The notes under the pieces: generated by a model
Seen by the model: only the letters and a program-made list of their open reading frames with translations
The model's database searches: none
What the model was told of the DNA's origin: nothing
Translations under genes and position numbers: made by a program
Part shown: piece after piece, positions 22,162 to 34,785 of the stretch
Position numbering within the stretch: position 1 is the first letter of the stretch
Layout: each line of letters begins with the position of its first letter
From: Alnus glutinosa
Lineage: Eukaryota > Streptophyta > Magnoliopsida > Fagales > Betulaceae
Direction of reading: 5' to 3'
Length of the DNA stretch: 64,000 bases
Assembly (NCBI RefSeq): GCF_958979055.1
Contig: NC_084899.1
Coordinates: 2,554,501-2,618,500, forward strand

Positions 22162-25100
22162 TACACCCCTAAGCCAAACCATTTATTTGGCACATCCTCA
22201 AATGTTAGATTTATCCTGCATTGTAATGTTTATATTGGGGTGCCTCACAATTTCTTTTTTTCCTAATAAAAGAAAACTAATGTCGGACAGATCACAATTC
22301 CTGTACATTATAAAAGTACAACCCATCTTGAATGGACAAGTTGGTAAACATGACCCACCATTTTTTTCCTTGTAACGAAACAATAAAAGTGACAAGAGAC
22401 AATTATGTCTTTGACAATGCAGTAAGAGAAATGATTATTGTAAGTCTTCCTTTAAAAAGAAAAAAGAAAAAAGAAGGATTATTGTAAGTCTTTATTCGTC
22501 TTTTATGCACTTCATTTTTACGTGGTGTTGTTTTTTTTATTTTAATTTTTTATAACCAACTGTTTTTGACATTATTTTTATTTTTATTTTTTTAAAAAAT
22601 AAACCACCTAAAATGAGGTGAGAAAGAAATGTATACAAGATATAGGAGAATCATTTCTAGTACATTAATACTCTCGAAAGTAACATGCTTGTATCTTCAA
22701 ATGGCAGGAAATTAAGTCACCATAGAATTCAAAAGTCAAAATTGATAAAAAGTCTTCCTTATTCGCAGCTGTTATAGGATAAAGTATAAAATCACTCACT
22801 CTCTTATTCCTTGATCATGTACTTGGTCTCTATATACCCATTTGTTGGACACGTGGACTCGATACCTAGTTCATTAATCAATTGACCCGGGAATACCCGC
22901 ATGATACCATACTAGATTCTCTCATTTGACACATTAGTAATTATCTCTGTAATCCTAACACGAGGTCGCAAATAAGAATCTTGGGATCGATCTAGCTAGG
23001 GATCATAGATATGGGAGTCTCTAATGGGACACGTGACCGACTATTATGGCAAATCTATTATAAAAGACGGTAAGCATTAGGTAAAAATGAGACCTTTGTC
23101 TCCTTATTTTCACGTTATATTTACTTTCTTTTAAAATTGTTATCTCTTAATAGTATTGATTTAAGTATCGAAACTATTTCCTGCCGCCTCACTCTTACAA
23201 TTGCCTACCTCAACGCACAATCAATTATTATATTTAACACTATTTACCCAAGTATCCAAACTCATTTTGAGCCCTTTATAAGTTGTATGAGGATTAAAAT
23301 GCATGTATTAATTAACCATGAAGAGTCAATAACATCAAGTAGTATATGGTTCATCCGAAAAACCAATGAGTAGGTCTTTTTGTTCAAGCTTTGACTTTTC
23401 TTTTTATCCCCCACAGCCCTTCATTATGCATCTCAATCTTTTGCTAATGCTAATATATATGATTGTTAACATGCACGTCAAATTCTACTTTTTTTTCCCT
23501 CACTTTTTTCTAGCCTTATCCTTTACAATTCAGTCGACCCAATCAACTTTCCATTGAAGAGGACCCAAGTAACACTTCATCACGAGTACGTACGTAGGAC
23601 CACCTATTTATCTGTGGAACGCAACGTGGGGAGCAAGCGTGTAGGCCTACCATCGATCATCGATCCCCTATTGTTTAGAAATCTCATTCAAAACATGATG
23701 TTTGTTGTTGCGCTACGCTACCAAAATAATACTCCCACTCACGTACAAGTACGGCTTATTTTACCACAAATTCAACATAAAATTAGGGGTTTTGATCGAG
23801 AGATCTATCTATTTAATCGAATCGTTTGGGTTAGAGTTAACATATAGAAAAATGATACCTTTGGAATTTTTATTTTTTACCTAATTTTTTAATTTTTAAT
23901 TTTTACTTTTTTGGAATTGAGAGGGGGCCATGGCCTATACCGCCCCCCCCCCCCCCCTAAATCCGTCCCGGATCACCTAATTGTAGTTGATGTTTTTTGT
24001 ATTTTTCTCATTTACCATAATTCTTTTATAAATATATAAGAGTATGTTATATTGTAAACATTATCAACAAAATAAGAGGAAAATGTAGCTATTTGTCTTT
24101 AGGCTTACGTAATTCTTCGTGTTTTTATTTATTCCGTTTTATCTTCATTTTTCAATTACGTTATCATTTATTTCATATCCAAACCCGACACAGGAACATG
24201 AATTGTCATCCGGGTGAAATGTTTAGGTGCATGCAGATTTTACTATAATTATATGTGAAAATAAGTGCCGGATAGAAAATGTTGTAGTATTAATGGACCA
24301 CTCTTATTGATTGAAGAAGAAAAGGTTTAGTAAAAGTAGCAGAGACATCCAGGAATGCAGGCCTTCCTGTGATTAAGTGTGTGCGCGCCCTCACATCATT
24401 TGCCCAATCGACCCAGACGATGAATGTGCAGTAACGTGCCTTCACTTCATCGAAACACATTCTCTTGTGTGGTGGATCCTAACTCCTAAGCACCAAACCT
24501 AGGCAAGAAAGTAGCTACGCATGCACCATCAATGTTTGTTAACGTTACCAACACAAAAGGACAACACAATCAGTTGTAGTTTTGCCCAAGAACAAAACTT
24601 GCTTGGACCCCATAGAGATCGATAGAGGGGTCAGGGTGGATTTTGTAACATGCTCCTGATGGATGCCTCTCTGGCTGTGTGTGTGTGTAAGGATCCAGGT
24701 AAGCAATACTAATGTGAATATGATATCAACTGTGAAGTTGGCAGACAGAGAGGCTGATTGGGTGTGCACCCACCGTCGTTTAATATGTTTATTATATAGG
24801 GCACCTAATTTTGTGTTTGTTTATTATACGTCTAATCATTGCATGAATTGGCACTGATTTTATTGCAAGCCAAACGAAACTTATGGCAGTTAAACATGAT
24901 CGATGATTGTTGTTTAGGGACCCGGCCGGCCGGCCCTAAAACACGCGATATAATGATCAATTAGGTGCGCCAGGGATGAGAAAGATGATCACTTCCCCCA
25001 CAGATGAATTAATTATTAGAAAGTATATTGCAATACAAGATGACTTCGTATTAAAGAAGTCCTCCTTATTTGTGGTAAAAAACAGTAATTTGGGTCAAGT

Positions 25101-25437
25101 GGGTTCAGTTTCTCAATTTTGTTGTTTCGGCGTAAAATGTTTTATTTTGACATAAAATAAACTATTGTCTCTTCGTTATTTGGTCCACATTAAAAAAAAA
25201 ATTTTGCTAGTTAGTGCGGGTCGTTTAAATTCGACAAGAGTTGGCACCATCGGGAGAGGAGGTGACGTCTGGGAGTGGGGATTTGTTGTGGCGTGGCCGC
25301 GTGGGTGTTTATTTTAAGTGTAAGGCTAATGATTTTTTTTACATTACTTTAGCGTACGTACATTAAATATATACCAAGATATATTGGGTGTATGACCTTT
25401 GCAATCTCAAAACGTAATGCCATTTGTACATCAGCTG
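22162..25437. other. long intergenic region, no gene seen
   Basis: About 3.3 kb without a frame that resembles a protein family. A short piece at 23925-23975 (GAGGGGGCCATGGCC, a C run, CCGTCCCGG) resembles one end of the MITE family at 21981 and 26999. CCGGCCGGCCGGCC-type text occurs at 24922-24935. I see no structured RNA, but small RNA genes could be missed by eye. Confidence 0.4.
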
Positions 25438-25445
25438 AGTGTACA

Positions 25446-25917
25446 CAGGGTTGGTAATTTTGACATGACCCGTGAACCCAACACGAATACAACACTAAAT
25501 TATAGGGTTAGGGTTTAGGCTAAATGAGTTTGCGAGTTTATTGACACGATTATCAACGGGTTGGCAGGTCAACCCGCCAACTCGTTTAGTAATTGGGTCA
25601 CCCGCCAACTCACGGGTTGATGGGTTCAACCCGTTAAGTTATTAAAAAAAAATAAAAATTTAGAATAGCAAAAGTGTCAATCTTTAAAAATTTTTGATTC
25701 GTCACATAAACACAAGAAAACATTAAAGTAAACACAATTTTGCTTTGGAAAAATCTTTAAAGTGTCAGGTTGTGTCGGGTTAATCCTGCCGTGTTCGGGT
25801 TACGGGTTCCAACCCAATTAATAATTGTGTCGGGTTCGAGTTGGTCTAATTAAGTTGACGGGTCAAGCGGGTTGACTTGAACCCAACCCGACACGTCAAC
25901 TCGAATTGCCTACCCTA
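25446..25917. mobile_element. hAT-type MITE with CGGGTT motifs
   Basis: A 472-bp element with ends CAGGGTTGGTAATT and AATTGCCTACCCTA, inverted with few mismatches, and flanked by agtgtaca (25438-25445) and ggtgtaca (25918-25925), 7 of 8 matching. CGGGTT/AACCCG motifs are clustered in both halves, as in hAT subterminal regions. No coding capacity. Confidence 0.82.
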
Positions 25918-25925
25918 GGTGTACA

Positions 25926-26998
25926 CCAGTGCATGCATTAATTTTGATAGCATTAGAGCCACATCATATGCACTCGGTGTACGCCCAATTGATGTACAAA
26001 TAATATTACTCTTACCAAAAAGAGGGATTTGAAGATAGGAGTTGTAACGGAAAATGTTTTACGGCTATAAACAATTTTATTTACAACAATGGGTTATTTT
26101 AATGTTGACCCAAAAATATTTTACAGTTGACTAAATTTTCCAAGTGTAACTAAACATTAAAAACAAAAGAAACAAAAAGAAAAGAGAAAAAAATACATTT
26201 TATCTTTCAAAAGTTTAACCACTTTTTTATTTTTGCCTTCAATGTATAAAAAGTTGCAATTTATCCTAACAAAGTTTCTAAAATTTTAAATGTAAACATT
26301 CCGTTAATCGTTTCTGTTTTATTTGACGAAAAATAGCTCATGTACACCATATTAAAAAAAAAAAGAAAAAAAACCAGAAAAAAGGTGGCTATAGCCACTC
26401 CCATGAGCCATTTGAGAGTGATTTTGGCCATCCTCATTTCGGTATGATGGGGGTGGATCAGTCACCTCCAAAGAGTTTGATTTGGCCCATTGGGAGTGGC
26501 CTAACCACCCACATGGGCTGTGGGGTGGCTACGGCTACATACCCTTTTGTTTTGTGTTTTTATTTCTTGCTTTTTTTTAGAAAGTAAAGACATTTAGTTA
26601 TTTTCAATAATTTCCATTAAATAAGACAGAAATAATTACGGAGTGGCTAGCTATATTATTGCTGACTTTCATATTTTCGTCATCAATCATGCATAGAAAT
26701 GACTTAATTGGTTTTTTGATGAAGAATGGTGTATGGAAATTTGTTTGGGTTTTTTTTTTTTTTTGAGAACATTAATGTGAGCAAGGTGGAGATGACGTGA
26801 TTAACCCATTGCTAGCTTTAAGTGCTCCTATTGATGGATGAGGCTTCATAATTTTACGAGTGTTTTGTAGTTAGTTTGTCTTTATTAATCACAGTAATTG
26901 TTCATTGTAATGGTCATGAGGGAGACAACGAGATTGCAGTTGCACCACCACGCAGCCCCCGCTTCTTATATTTTTTCTAAATTTTTATATGCAACAAG
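25926..26998. other. intergenic with repeat fragments
   Basis: Region 26385-26545 carries GGTGGCTATAGCCACTCCC and later GTGGCCTAACCACCC, inverted short motifs of a common dispersed plant repeat. Flanking text at 26190-26345 resembles one arm of a Mutator-type MITE. No gene was seen. Confidence 0.35.
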
Positions 26999-27194
26999 CC
27001 AGGGCAGGAGGGACGGGGCTGGTAGGGGCCATGGCCCTCTCAATTTCCTAAAAAGAAAAATTTATAAGGTAGGGAAAAAATTCTAAAAAAATATTAAAAA
27101 TATAAGGTAACAAAATAAAAATTTTGCCTACTGGCCTCTACCAAAAATAATTTGGCCATTGGCCCCTACCTATAAAAATTTCTGACTCGTCCAT
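26999..27194. mobile_element. small hAT-type MITE
   Basis: A 196-bp element, left end CCAGGGCAGGAGGGACGGGG, right end TTTCTGACTCGTCCA. It is flanked by gcaacaag (26991-26998) and gtaacaag (27195-27202), 7 of 8 matching. The inside alternates GGCC-containing phrases on both strands. The inverted ends have decayed, so the class rests mainly on the duplication length. Confidence 0.6.
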
Positions 27195-27202
27195 GTAACA
27201 AG

Positions 27203-27854
27203 CAACATCCACACTTAAAAAAAAATAGCTAGGGTTTGATTAGAGAAGGATCATCTTTGGTCGGTGCAAATATGAGAGGCAAAATTGTTTCAAGTTTAAT
27301 ATTGAGACAATTTTGTCCATCTTTTAATACTAACTGGCTCCTCTCTATTTTATTTGAAAATGAGAAGATTATATTCTGGTTTGGTTAGGGTTCCAAATGG
27401 AATATCATTAATATTTAAGTAAAAAAAAAAAAAAAGAGAAACGAAAACATAAATTTATATTTTAAAGAAAAACAACCTGCCCTGTTAAGGCCTTCCTTTT
27501 GGGTCGCCAACCATAGCCCTTAATACTTTTTTACTAAAGACACAAATGTGGGCACAATGTGGCCCAACTGAACCATCCATGGCCCATGGGCTTTAAACCT
27601 GAATCTTGCTATTCATTCACAAATATGATATGATAATTGATATACCCCATTCCCAGCAATAGATCCGCACGTGCGAGCACGAGGATAACCCCCGGTAACA
27701 TACGGAATCTTCTGGGTCGTGTTTCTCTCTTTCTTTTCTTATTCTCGAAGTTTTCACCCGAGGCAAACAGTTCAAAGGGGAGATCTCTTCTCAAATTTGA
27801 ATTAGCTTCGTAAACGACTGCAAGAGAGAACAAAATTAGCGTTCTGGGTCTGCA
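27203..27854 (+). promoter_or_regulatory. probable Derlin-1 upstream region
   Basis: Non-repetitive DNA between the MITE and the Derlin-1 ATG at 27855. No clear TATA box lies near the start, and the leader is pyrimidine-mixed. This is designated by position only. Confidence 0.35.
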
Positions 27855-29694
27855 ATGTCTTCTCCTGCCGAGTAATACCCTTTTCTTCTTCTCTCTTCCT
27901 TTCCCAAATTCACAATTTTTTTTTTTTTTGGTTTCGCTTTTGCAGTTCGTTGTGCTGAAATTGATTGATTTTTCAATTGGGTTCTTGATTATAAGTCTTT
28001 TTTGGTCACATGATATAATAAATCTCGCATGTTGTGGCTGGAAATCGCAGCTTTCTTTCATCATAATGTGCTTTGTTTCAAGTTGTGCTCCTCTTTGTTG
28101 TGTTTTATTCATTTTTGTTTCTTTTGGTTTTTGGTGTCTGTAAACTGTTTGGGAATACAGCCATGCGAAGTACTGTGATAACACGTTACTGAACATTTTC
28201 TTACAGAATTTGTCAACCCCACCTATGTTAACTTGATGCTACTGAAACCGATATAGCATGTGGTTAATTGCACCTATTCATATGCAAGCTGTAAAGGGAA
28301 TTGTGTTGAATGTTTAACCCAAATTTGCACATGGAAGAGATTTCATGCATGGTTTTAACATGGAGGCACCAGATAGGGTCAACTGGCCTATTCCTTGGTA
28401 CAATTTCAGTGGCCCTTCATCATTGTAGTTGGATCACACCTTTGCCTAATTTACATGAATCATGACCTTTCTTTCATTGGCACTGGTTCTATAACAAAGA
28501 AAAATAAAGATTATCTTTGTTTACCAAATACTTTATTTGTTGCTTATGACCCTTAAAATGCATAAATTCCATGCATCTAGGAACAGATGCATGTAGTAAT
28601 GAGGCCGCAATCCAGGGAACAAATTAACATGGTGATGTATACTATTATGACAGCGGATCACTTTTGATAGTAATAAAATGATGTTCTGTTGCCTTTTGGC
28701 CTTATGCTTAAGCTCAATGCTTGATAGCAGCGAAAGTACTTGTAGTAGTAATAGCAACCATACTAGTGATAGTACTTTAGACTTATCTTCCCTGCTATTT
28801 GCTATCCACCTTGCTGAATATGATAGTCCAGTAATAATTTAATCTGTGTCATTATTATTTGAAGATCTTATAAATGGTTCTAACTTATTCTTTTAACCAT
28901 TGTACCGTTTATTGTTCACTTCCGTTTCAGATTTTATAAATCTCTTCCACCCATAACCAAGGCTTATGGGACCGCGTGTCTGTTGATGACTACGGCCTAC
29001 CAGATTGGGCTTTGTAATCCTCTATATATTGCATTAGAATATAAACTAGTATTCTCACATTTTCAGGTATGTCTTTCATCTTTGTAAACTTTTTACTTTA
29101 AAATTAACTTATTCTATGGATATCACCTATTCTTCATCCATAACAGTTAAACTCTCTATTTTTAATTTTTTAAAAGAATATAATTTAATGAATTTTCACT
29201 TTGATGTGTGTTTTAACAAAAAGATTGCTGCAGCAATATTGTCATCGCTTCTTCCTGTTTGTCTATTCCATGTAATTTGGCAATTGGCTTAGATGACCGT
29301 CTTAAATGGAAAACGAATTTACTGTACAGTACTTATTTAATGTTTTGTTGCTAATCAAACTTATCTTGCAGTTGATAGGTATCACCTTGACGTATATATA
29401 ACAATCGGATGACATTATAACCACTCCATAAGAGACTCTGAATCATGCACTAGTCTTGATGTTTTGAGGCTTATAAAAGCCTCTGTATCTCCGTGACAGA
29501 CCATTTTGACAATTCCATCACAGAAACGATATGCAACTTTTCTTGCCTGCACACCTCTCCCCCAAACCCCCACCTCCCCCCAGGGGGGGCAGTGGCAGGC
29601 CACATGGTTTAGGGGCTGTGTTGTGGCTACAGAAGGCTTATGTATAAAGTTGAGTGCATGAATATGCACCAAGGTCGCGAATGACCCTTAAACA

Positions 29695-29735
<41 letters not shown>

Positions 29736-31773
29736 TGCAGGCCCATACATGCAAGTATGTACACATTCCTGAGGTACTCTGATTGGATCATGCTAAATAT
29801 TTCTTTTCTTTTATTTATTTATTTATCACGCACGTATGTACACATTCCTGAGGCACTCTGATTGGATCATGCTAAATATTTATTTTCTTTTATTTATTTA
29901 TTTATCACGCACGTATGTACACATTCTTGAGGCACTCTGATTGGATCATGCTAAATATTTCTTTTCTTTTCTTTTATTTATTTATTTTTGCTCTTTATCA
30001 AATTTTTTATTCTTGATGTCTTCTCTTCAATGAGTAGAACTCTTTGGTAACTTCACATTGATTTGTAGGTGTGGAGGCTGATCACAAACTTCTTTTTCCT
30101 TGGCGGTTTCTCTATCAATTTTGGAATCCGCCTTTTGATGATGTAAGTACTAGTTTTATAGAACTTTATAAGGTGTGCCAATTTTCACTGTGCAACTCTC
30201 CTTTTTTGCTACAAGAACTATGTGATCAGTTGAGACCTGTGATGGGGAACTGTTCTTTTCAAGCACTTATAGTTTCATATGAATGATCTTATAGAGCTAG
30301 ATATGGAGTTCAGCTTGAGAAGGGACCATTTGAGAGGCGGACAGCAGATTTCTTGTGGATGATGATATTTGGAGCTTTTTCATTATTGGTATGTGAGATT
30401 ATTCTCATTAGTACTCGGCTTTGTGACCTGTTAATTAATTGTCTTTTTGAATCAAAGGCAGATTTATTATATGGTCGAGCCGTGATTAGCCTGGCTTGGG
30501 AAAGGAAAATGATCAAAACTTAAAAGAATGAAAAAAAAAAAAAAAAAGAAGGAAAAGGAAAAGGTCAATTGTGATATTGCTTCCTCCCAAACCCCCTCAA
30601 CCCCCTTCCAACTTGACTTTTCCCTTCCAGTGCCAATCCACATTTCAGATTTGATGAAGCACATGGTGAGCTTTAGCTCATGCAATCACCTCTCTGTATG
30701 GTATTACGCTTTCCAGACATCTTTGTTATTATTAAATGCATGCACTAACATCACTTCTATTGTTTTTTTGTCCATTTACTCTTTCCTGTGTTTTAGGCAT
30801 TAGCAGCCATCCCCTTCCTTTGGACCCCTTTATTGGGAATATCACTTGTGTTCATGCTTCTCTATGTCTGGAGTAGAGAATTTCCAAATGCCCAAATCAA
30901 CATATATGGCCTTGTGTCTCTTAAGGTGGGCCGACTAGTGTTCATTCACAAACTTACTGTTTGGGCTACATTTCTCTATATCTAGTACTTGTGACATCGA
31001 CACTGATATACGTGCAGGCATTTTATCTACCATGGGCGATGCTTGCTTTGGATGTTATTTTTGGTTCAAAAATTTTGCCAGATCTGCTGGGAATCATTGC
31101 AGGGCATCTGTATTACTTCTTGACCGTGTTGCATCCACTTGCTGGTGGGAAAATAATGCTAAAGACTCCAATGTGGGTGTATCCTTCCATTTTTGGTTTG
31201 TTCACGGCGAGTAGCATATATTGCAATATTGAAAATGTTTTAGCGTATTGTCCCCAGTTTGAAGCCCTTATAAGAGACATCTCTATACCCCCTCCTAGTC
31301 CATTCTATAACGACTCAGGAAAAACATTAGTCACATTTGTGTTAAATCACTTATAAAGCTCAGTTTCATCTAGTAAAAAATCAATGTGAGACTTAGCATT
31401 TATGAGGACATTTATAATCTAATAACTCTATGTGAGTTATTCATATTTCCAATGTGGGACTTGGGTGTTACACATCTACAAAGAGTTCCTATTTTTATGG
31501 TAGGCACCCTTCTAGTACATGGTGGAATTGAAATCTAGGGCAATGGATTCATTTTTCCTATTAATTAGATGTTATTGGTATTGTAAATACATATGTTGTT
31601 GCGTTGTTTCTGATTTGAATTCTATATTTTGTTGGAGTTTCCTTGACTGTTACTTGCTCAGACATAAACTAGTTGCAAGGTGGCGGATAGGAGCTCAGCC
31701 AATTACTCATGCTCAGCCAGAAAGGACAACTGGTGCTGCTTTCAGAGGGAGGTCCTATCGACTAAATGATTAG
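27855..31773 (+). CDS. Derlin-1, ER-associated degradation membrane protein
   Basis: Seven exons: 27855-27871, 28931-29066, 30069-30142, 30295-30388, 30797-30925, 31018-31178 and 31662-31773. They join in frame to 240 residues. The first coding exon is only 17 nt (MSSPA plus two bases). The protein reads MSSPAEFYKSLPPITKAYG, then hydrophobic segments separated by family signatures such as WRLITNFFFLGGFS, KGPFERRTADFLW, YVWSREFPNAQIN, KAFYLPWAMLAL and GIIAGHLYYFL. Derlins are rhomboid-like pseudoproteases of the ER membrane that help move misfolded proteins out for proteasomal degradation. The C-terminal tail (VARWRIGAQPITHAQPERTTGAAFRGRSY) is the plant-type hydrophilic end. All junctions are GT-AG. 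Intron 2 contains a 79-bp tandem repeat and intron 6 contains LTR-like text. Length and order match Arabidopsis DER1 (At4g29330). Confidence 0.95.
29695..29722. repeat. CT microsatellite in Derlin-1 intron 2
   Basis: A (CT)n run followed by CACACACA, just before the 79-bp tandem repeat. Intronic. Confidence 0.7.
29755..29985 (+). repeat. 79-bp tandem repeat, three units
   Basis: Units begin GTATGTACACATTCCTGAGG at 29755, 29834 and 29913, a period of 79 bp, and differ by only a few substitutions and one extra CTTTT. Each contains a TTTATTTATTTA tract. The array is inside Derlin-1 intron 2, so it adds no coding sequence. Confidence 0.9.
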
Positions 31774-32640
31774 TTCTCGTTTACTTTTTTCTTTAATGAC
31801 ACACTAACAAGGGGGTTCCGGCAAGAGTCGTGACAATAGCATTCAAATGTTGTTCAGTGTGAATTTCAATTCTCAAGGAGATTTATTTTGTAGAACAGAA
31901 ATAAAAACATGCCAAGTAATACTTGTTCAACACGTTTGGAATTATTTAATTTCCAATTCATTCCCATTGTGTACGTGTCATAGCAAGGCTTTTAGGATAA
32001 GGGGACTTGCTCAATCTTGAATCAGTATTTGTTGATTTTTATTGTTACGTTATCTCAATTGTATTGCAGTCTATTAAATAATAGTAGTTTACAACCTTTT
32101 AATGTGCAACTTTTTTTCTTGCAATTCAAACAAGATTTATTTCAAATTGGGAGCAACTCGGTTTGTCAAATTTAATTTAAGGATAAATAGCAAGTTAATA
32201 AACTACATTGAAAGAATTTTTCAACAATTGTTGGTGTTACATCACATTTTCAATGGAAAATTCTCAGCCTTCACCCATTCAACTAAGCCAAATTGGTTTT
32301 TAAATTAGAGAATTGAATAGAATAATGATTAAAAAACCATCTATCATTTTTTAGAGTTGACATTTGACCTTGGCAAAATAGCCTAATAGTGATGCTTAAA
32401 ACGACGTGGTTTGTCTTCCGTTGCGGTTTGAATAGAAAAGGCACGTTAAGAGCAGCATTGGGCTCCGTTTGCCACGCAATCAGAGCAATTATGGTAATTA
32501 GGAAGGAAGACCGGGGGCAAAATATACACGTGACCCCGTAAAATTTCCTAAAATAGAGGGGGAGGCCCGAACGGACGGTGGAGAGAAATCCGATCGCAAT
32601 CCCCTCCCTACCCTCACTCTCTTGCAATCACTTTCCCACA
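31774..32640. other. intergenic, Derlin-1 to profilin
   Basis: Contains the probable Derlin-1 3' region and the promoter of the first profilin. A TATA-like CTATTTATT near 32654-32662 precedes the profilin leader. No other gene was seen. Confidence 0.45.
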
Positions 32641-32754
32641 TTTCTCTCTCTCGCTATTTATTTCCCTTCTCAAACAACACAAACCATTCTTACGACGACG
32701 AAGAAAGGCGCAGAGAACAGAGAAAGCGAAAGCTCTTCGCCACAACAAACGAAG

Positions 32755-32787
32755 TAGAAGAAGAAGAAGAAGAAGAAGAAGAAGAAA
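32755..32787 (+). repeat. GAA repeat in the profilin 1 leader
   Basis: About nine GAA units some 30 bases upstream of the profilin ATG at 32817, in the probable 5' leader. Confidence 0.7.
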
Positions 32788-32816
32788 GAGAGGAAGAGAC
32801 AGAGGAAAGAGGAAAA

Positions 32817-34785
32817 ATGTCGTGGCAAACATACGTGGATGAGCATTTGATGTGCGATATCGACGGCCAAGGCCAGCAACTCGCGGCTGCTGCGATCGTC
32901 GGCCACGATGGCTCTGTGTGGGCCCAGAGCTCTTCCTTCCCTCAGGTCTCTCTTTGATTGTTTGATCGGAAATGGCTTTTCAGATTCTCTCTCTCTTTTT
33001 TTTTTCTTTTTTTTTTTTGGGGATTTGATCGAATCTGGTGGATGCGTGTTTTGATTGGTTCATTCATCGATAGTACAATGTGGATTGCATTTAATCGGTT
33101 TCGTTTGTCTGATCTGCGATCCATCCGAAACTGCGTTTGCATTGCATTGTGGCCTTGCTAATTGGTATTAGGAATCATGATTTGGCGATGCAAATCGTAC
33201 GAACACGCTTGCATTTGCGTCATTATAGTATAATGACAATTTAGATGGATATCTCTTTCGGATCGGTTTGTGTGAATTGCTGTGACTATGTAAAATTAAT
33301 TGTATGTCTTGGATTTTCATGTTGTGATCCATATAGGAAGAACGAACATGTTTGTCTTTCATTATTCACCGTTTTGGGTTTCTCATGGTTGTTTTTTTGT
33401 TTGCAGTTTAAGCCTCAGGAGATCACTGATATCATGAAGGACTTTGATGAGCCGGGTCATCTTGCTCCTACGGGCTTACACCTTGGGGGCACAAAATACA
33501 TGGTCATCCAGGGAGAGGCTGGAGCTGTCATCCGTGGAAAGAAGGTGATAATATACAACCACATACATATATATATATATATACTCAAATCTCTTCCTGT
33601 AATGAATTTTTTGGACATTGTCAAATGGCTAATTCGTTTAGACCCAATGATGCCTTGTACAAAGAACTTGATGTGGGTTGAGGCAGGAGAATATAATCTT
33701 TCATGCTAATGAATGTTTTTTCAAGCTCTAGCTGATAAAGCTTTAGGCAGTTTATGTAGGATTCGTGTTCTTTTATGGATTAATATACTTCATTTAGCAG
33801 ACCCTGTTGGTATTGATGTGAGGAATATCCTCCTCGGCATCATAGAATACCACAAGGTGATTAACAACTTAAACTGGTTACGTTTGTTAATGTGTTTTGG
33901 GGAGTTTTTTTTTTTGTTTGAAAAAAAATGTTGTGCTTTGACATAAAGGTGAAAATTATTTTTTTGTTTTGAAGAGTATTTTTGTATTTTGAGTTGTTTA
34001 TTAATGTATTTGTATTGAGAACAAAAAACAAAGACATGAACAAACATATTTGCAGACAATTTTCACTCCTATATGGGTTGTCTCCCGCTATGTAGAAGTG
34101 TTGGTTTTCTTTTGGACCTAGGATGTACTTTTATATGTAGTATAAATTGTTTACAGTCCCATGTTACTTTTATTCTTCATCTATTGTAGGAGAACTCCTT
34201 GTTGCTCCATACATGCACATTGCAGAGTATGAGTTGTAGATTGTGAATTCTTAGTGCAGCACACAGAGGATTATGGATTAACTAAACACCCTCCTCCTGC
34301 CCCAAAAATGAAAGTGTCACAGGCTGACCCAAAACTATTTTAAGGAATGATGATTGGGGCAGTGTGCAAAGCCAAAAGTAGATTGCCATGGCGATTTTAA
34401 AGCAGCAATGAGAATTCTATATTTAAAGTTTGCGTTTTCTTTTTCTTTTTCTTTTTTAGCGTTGCAATTTGAGGCACTAACATAATGTTTGAAGACCGGG
34501 ATGGGTGAATTTACACCCAATGTGGATTACTAGCCTTTCTTTTTATTATATACGAAGTAACCATTGTCATCTTTTAACAATCTCTTTGAGTGGGCTGCCT
34601 TTTATATGTCACTTGTTTATCGTCAAAACTCTCCTGTGTTCTATTTGCAGGGATCTGGAGGTATTACCATAAAGAAGACTGGTCAAGCTCTAGTTTTTGG
34701 CATCTATGAAGAGCCTGTGACACCAGGACAGTGCAACATGGTTGTTGAGAGGTTGGGGGATTACCTTATTGACCAGGGCCTGTAG
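32817..34785 (+). CDS. profilin, first of a tandem pair
   Basis: Exons 32817-32945, 33407-33544 and 34651-34785, all phase 0, give 133 residues. Profilin binds G-actin and poly-proline proteins in the cytosol and controls actin filament growth. The start [20 protein letters not shown] carries the conserved Trp3 and Tyr6 of the poly-proline site. Family text includes [47 protein letters not shown] and the C-terminal [12 protein letters not shown]. The three-exon layout with splits after FPQ and RGKK is the standard plant profilin structure. The protein is two residues longer than its neighbour because of GQGQQ in the first loop. Such profilins are known pollen and food pan-allergens. It lies head to tail with the profilin at 36912, so the pair arose by tandem duplication. 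Confidence 0.96.

Noticed and set aside
31380-31470. LTR end in Derlin-1 intron 6 (CAATGTGGGACTTGGGTGTTACA)
   Set aside because: The phrase resembles ends of some plant LTRs, but no partner end or target duplication could be found, so I do not annotate it.
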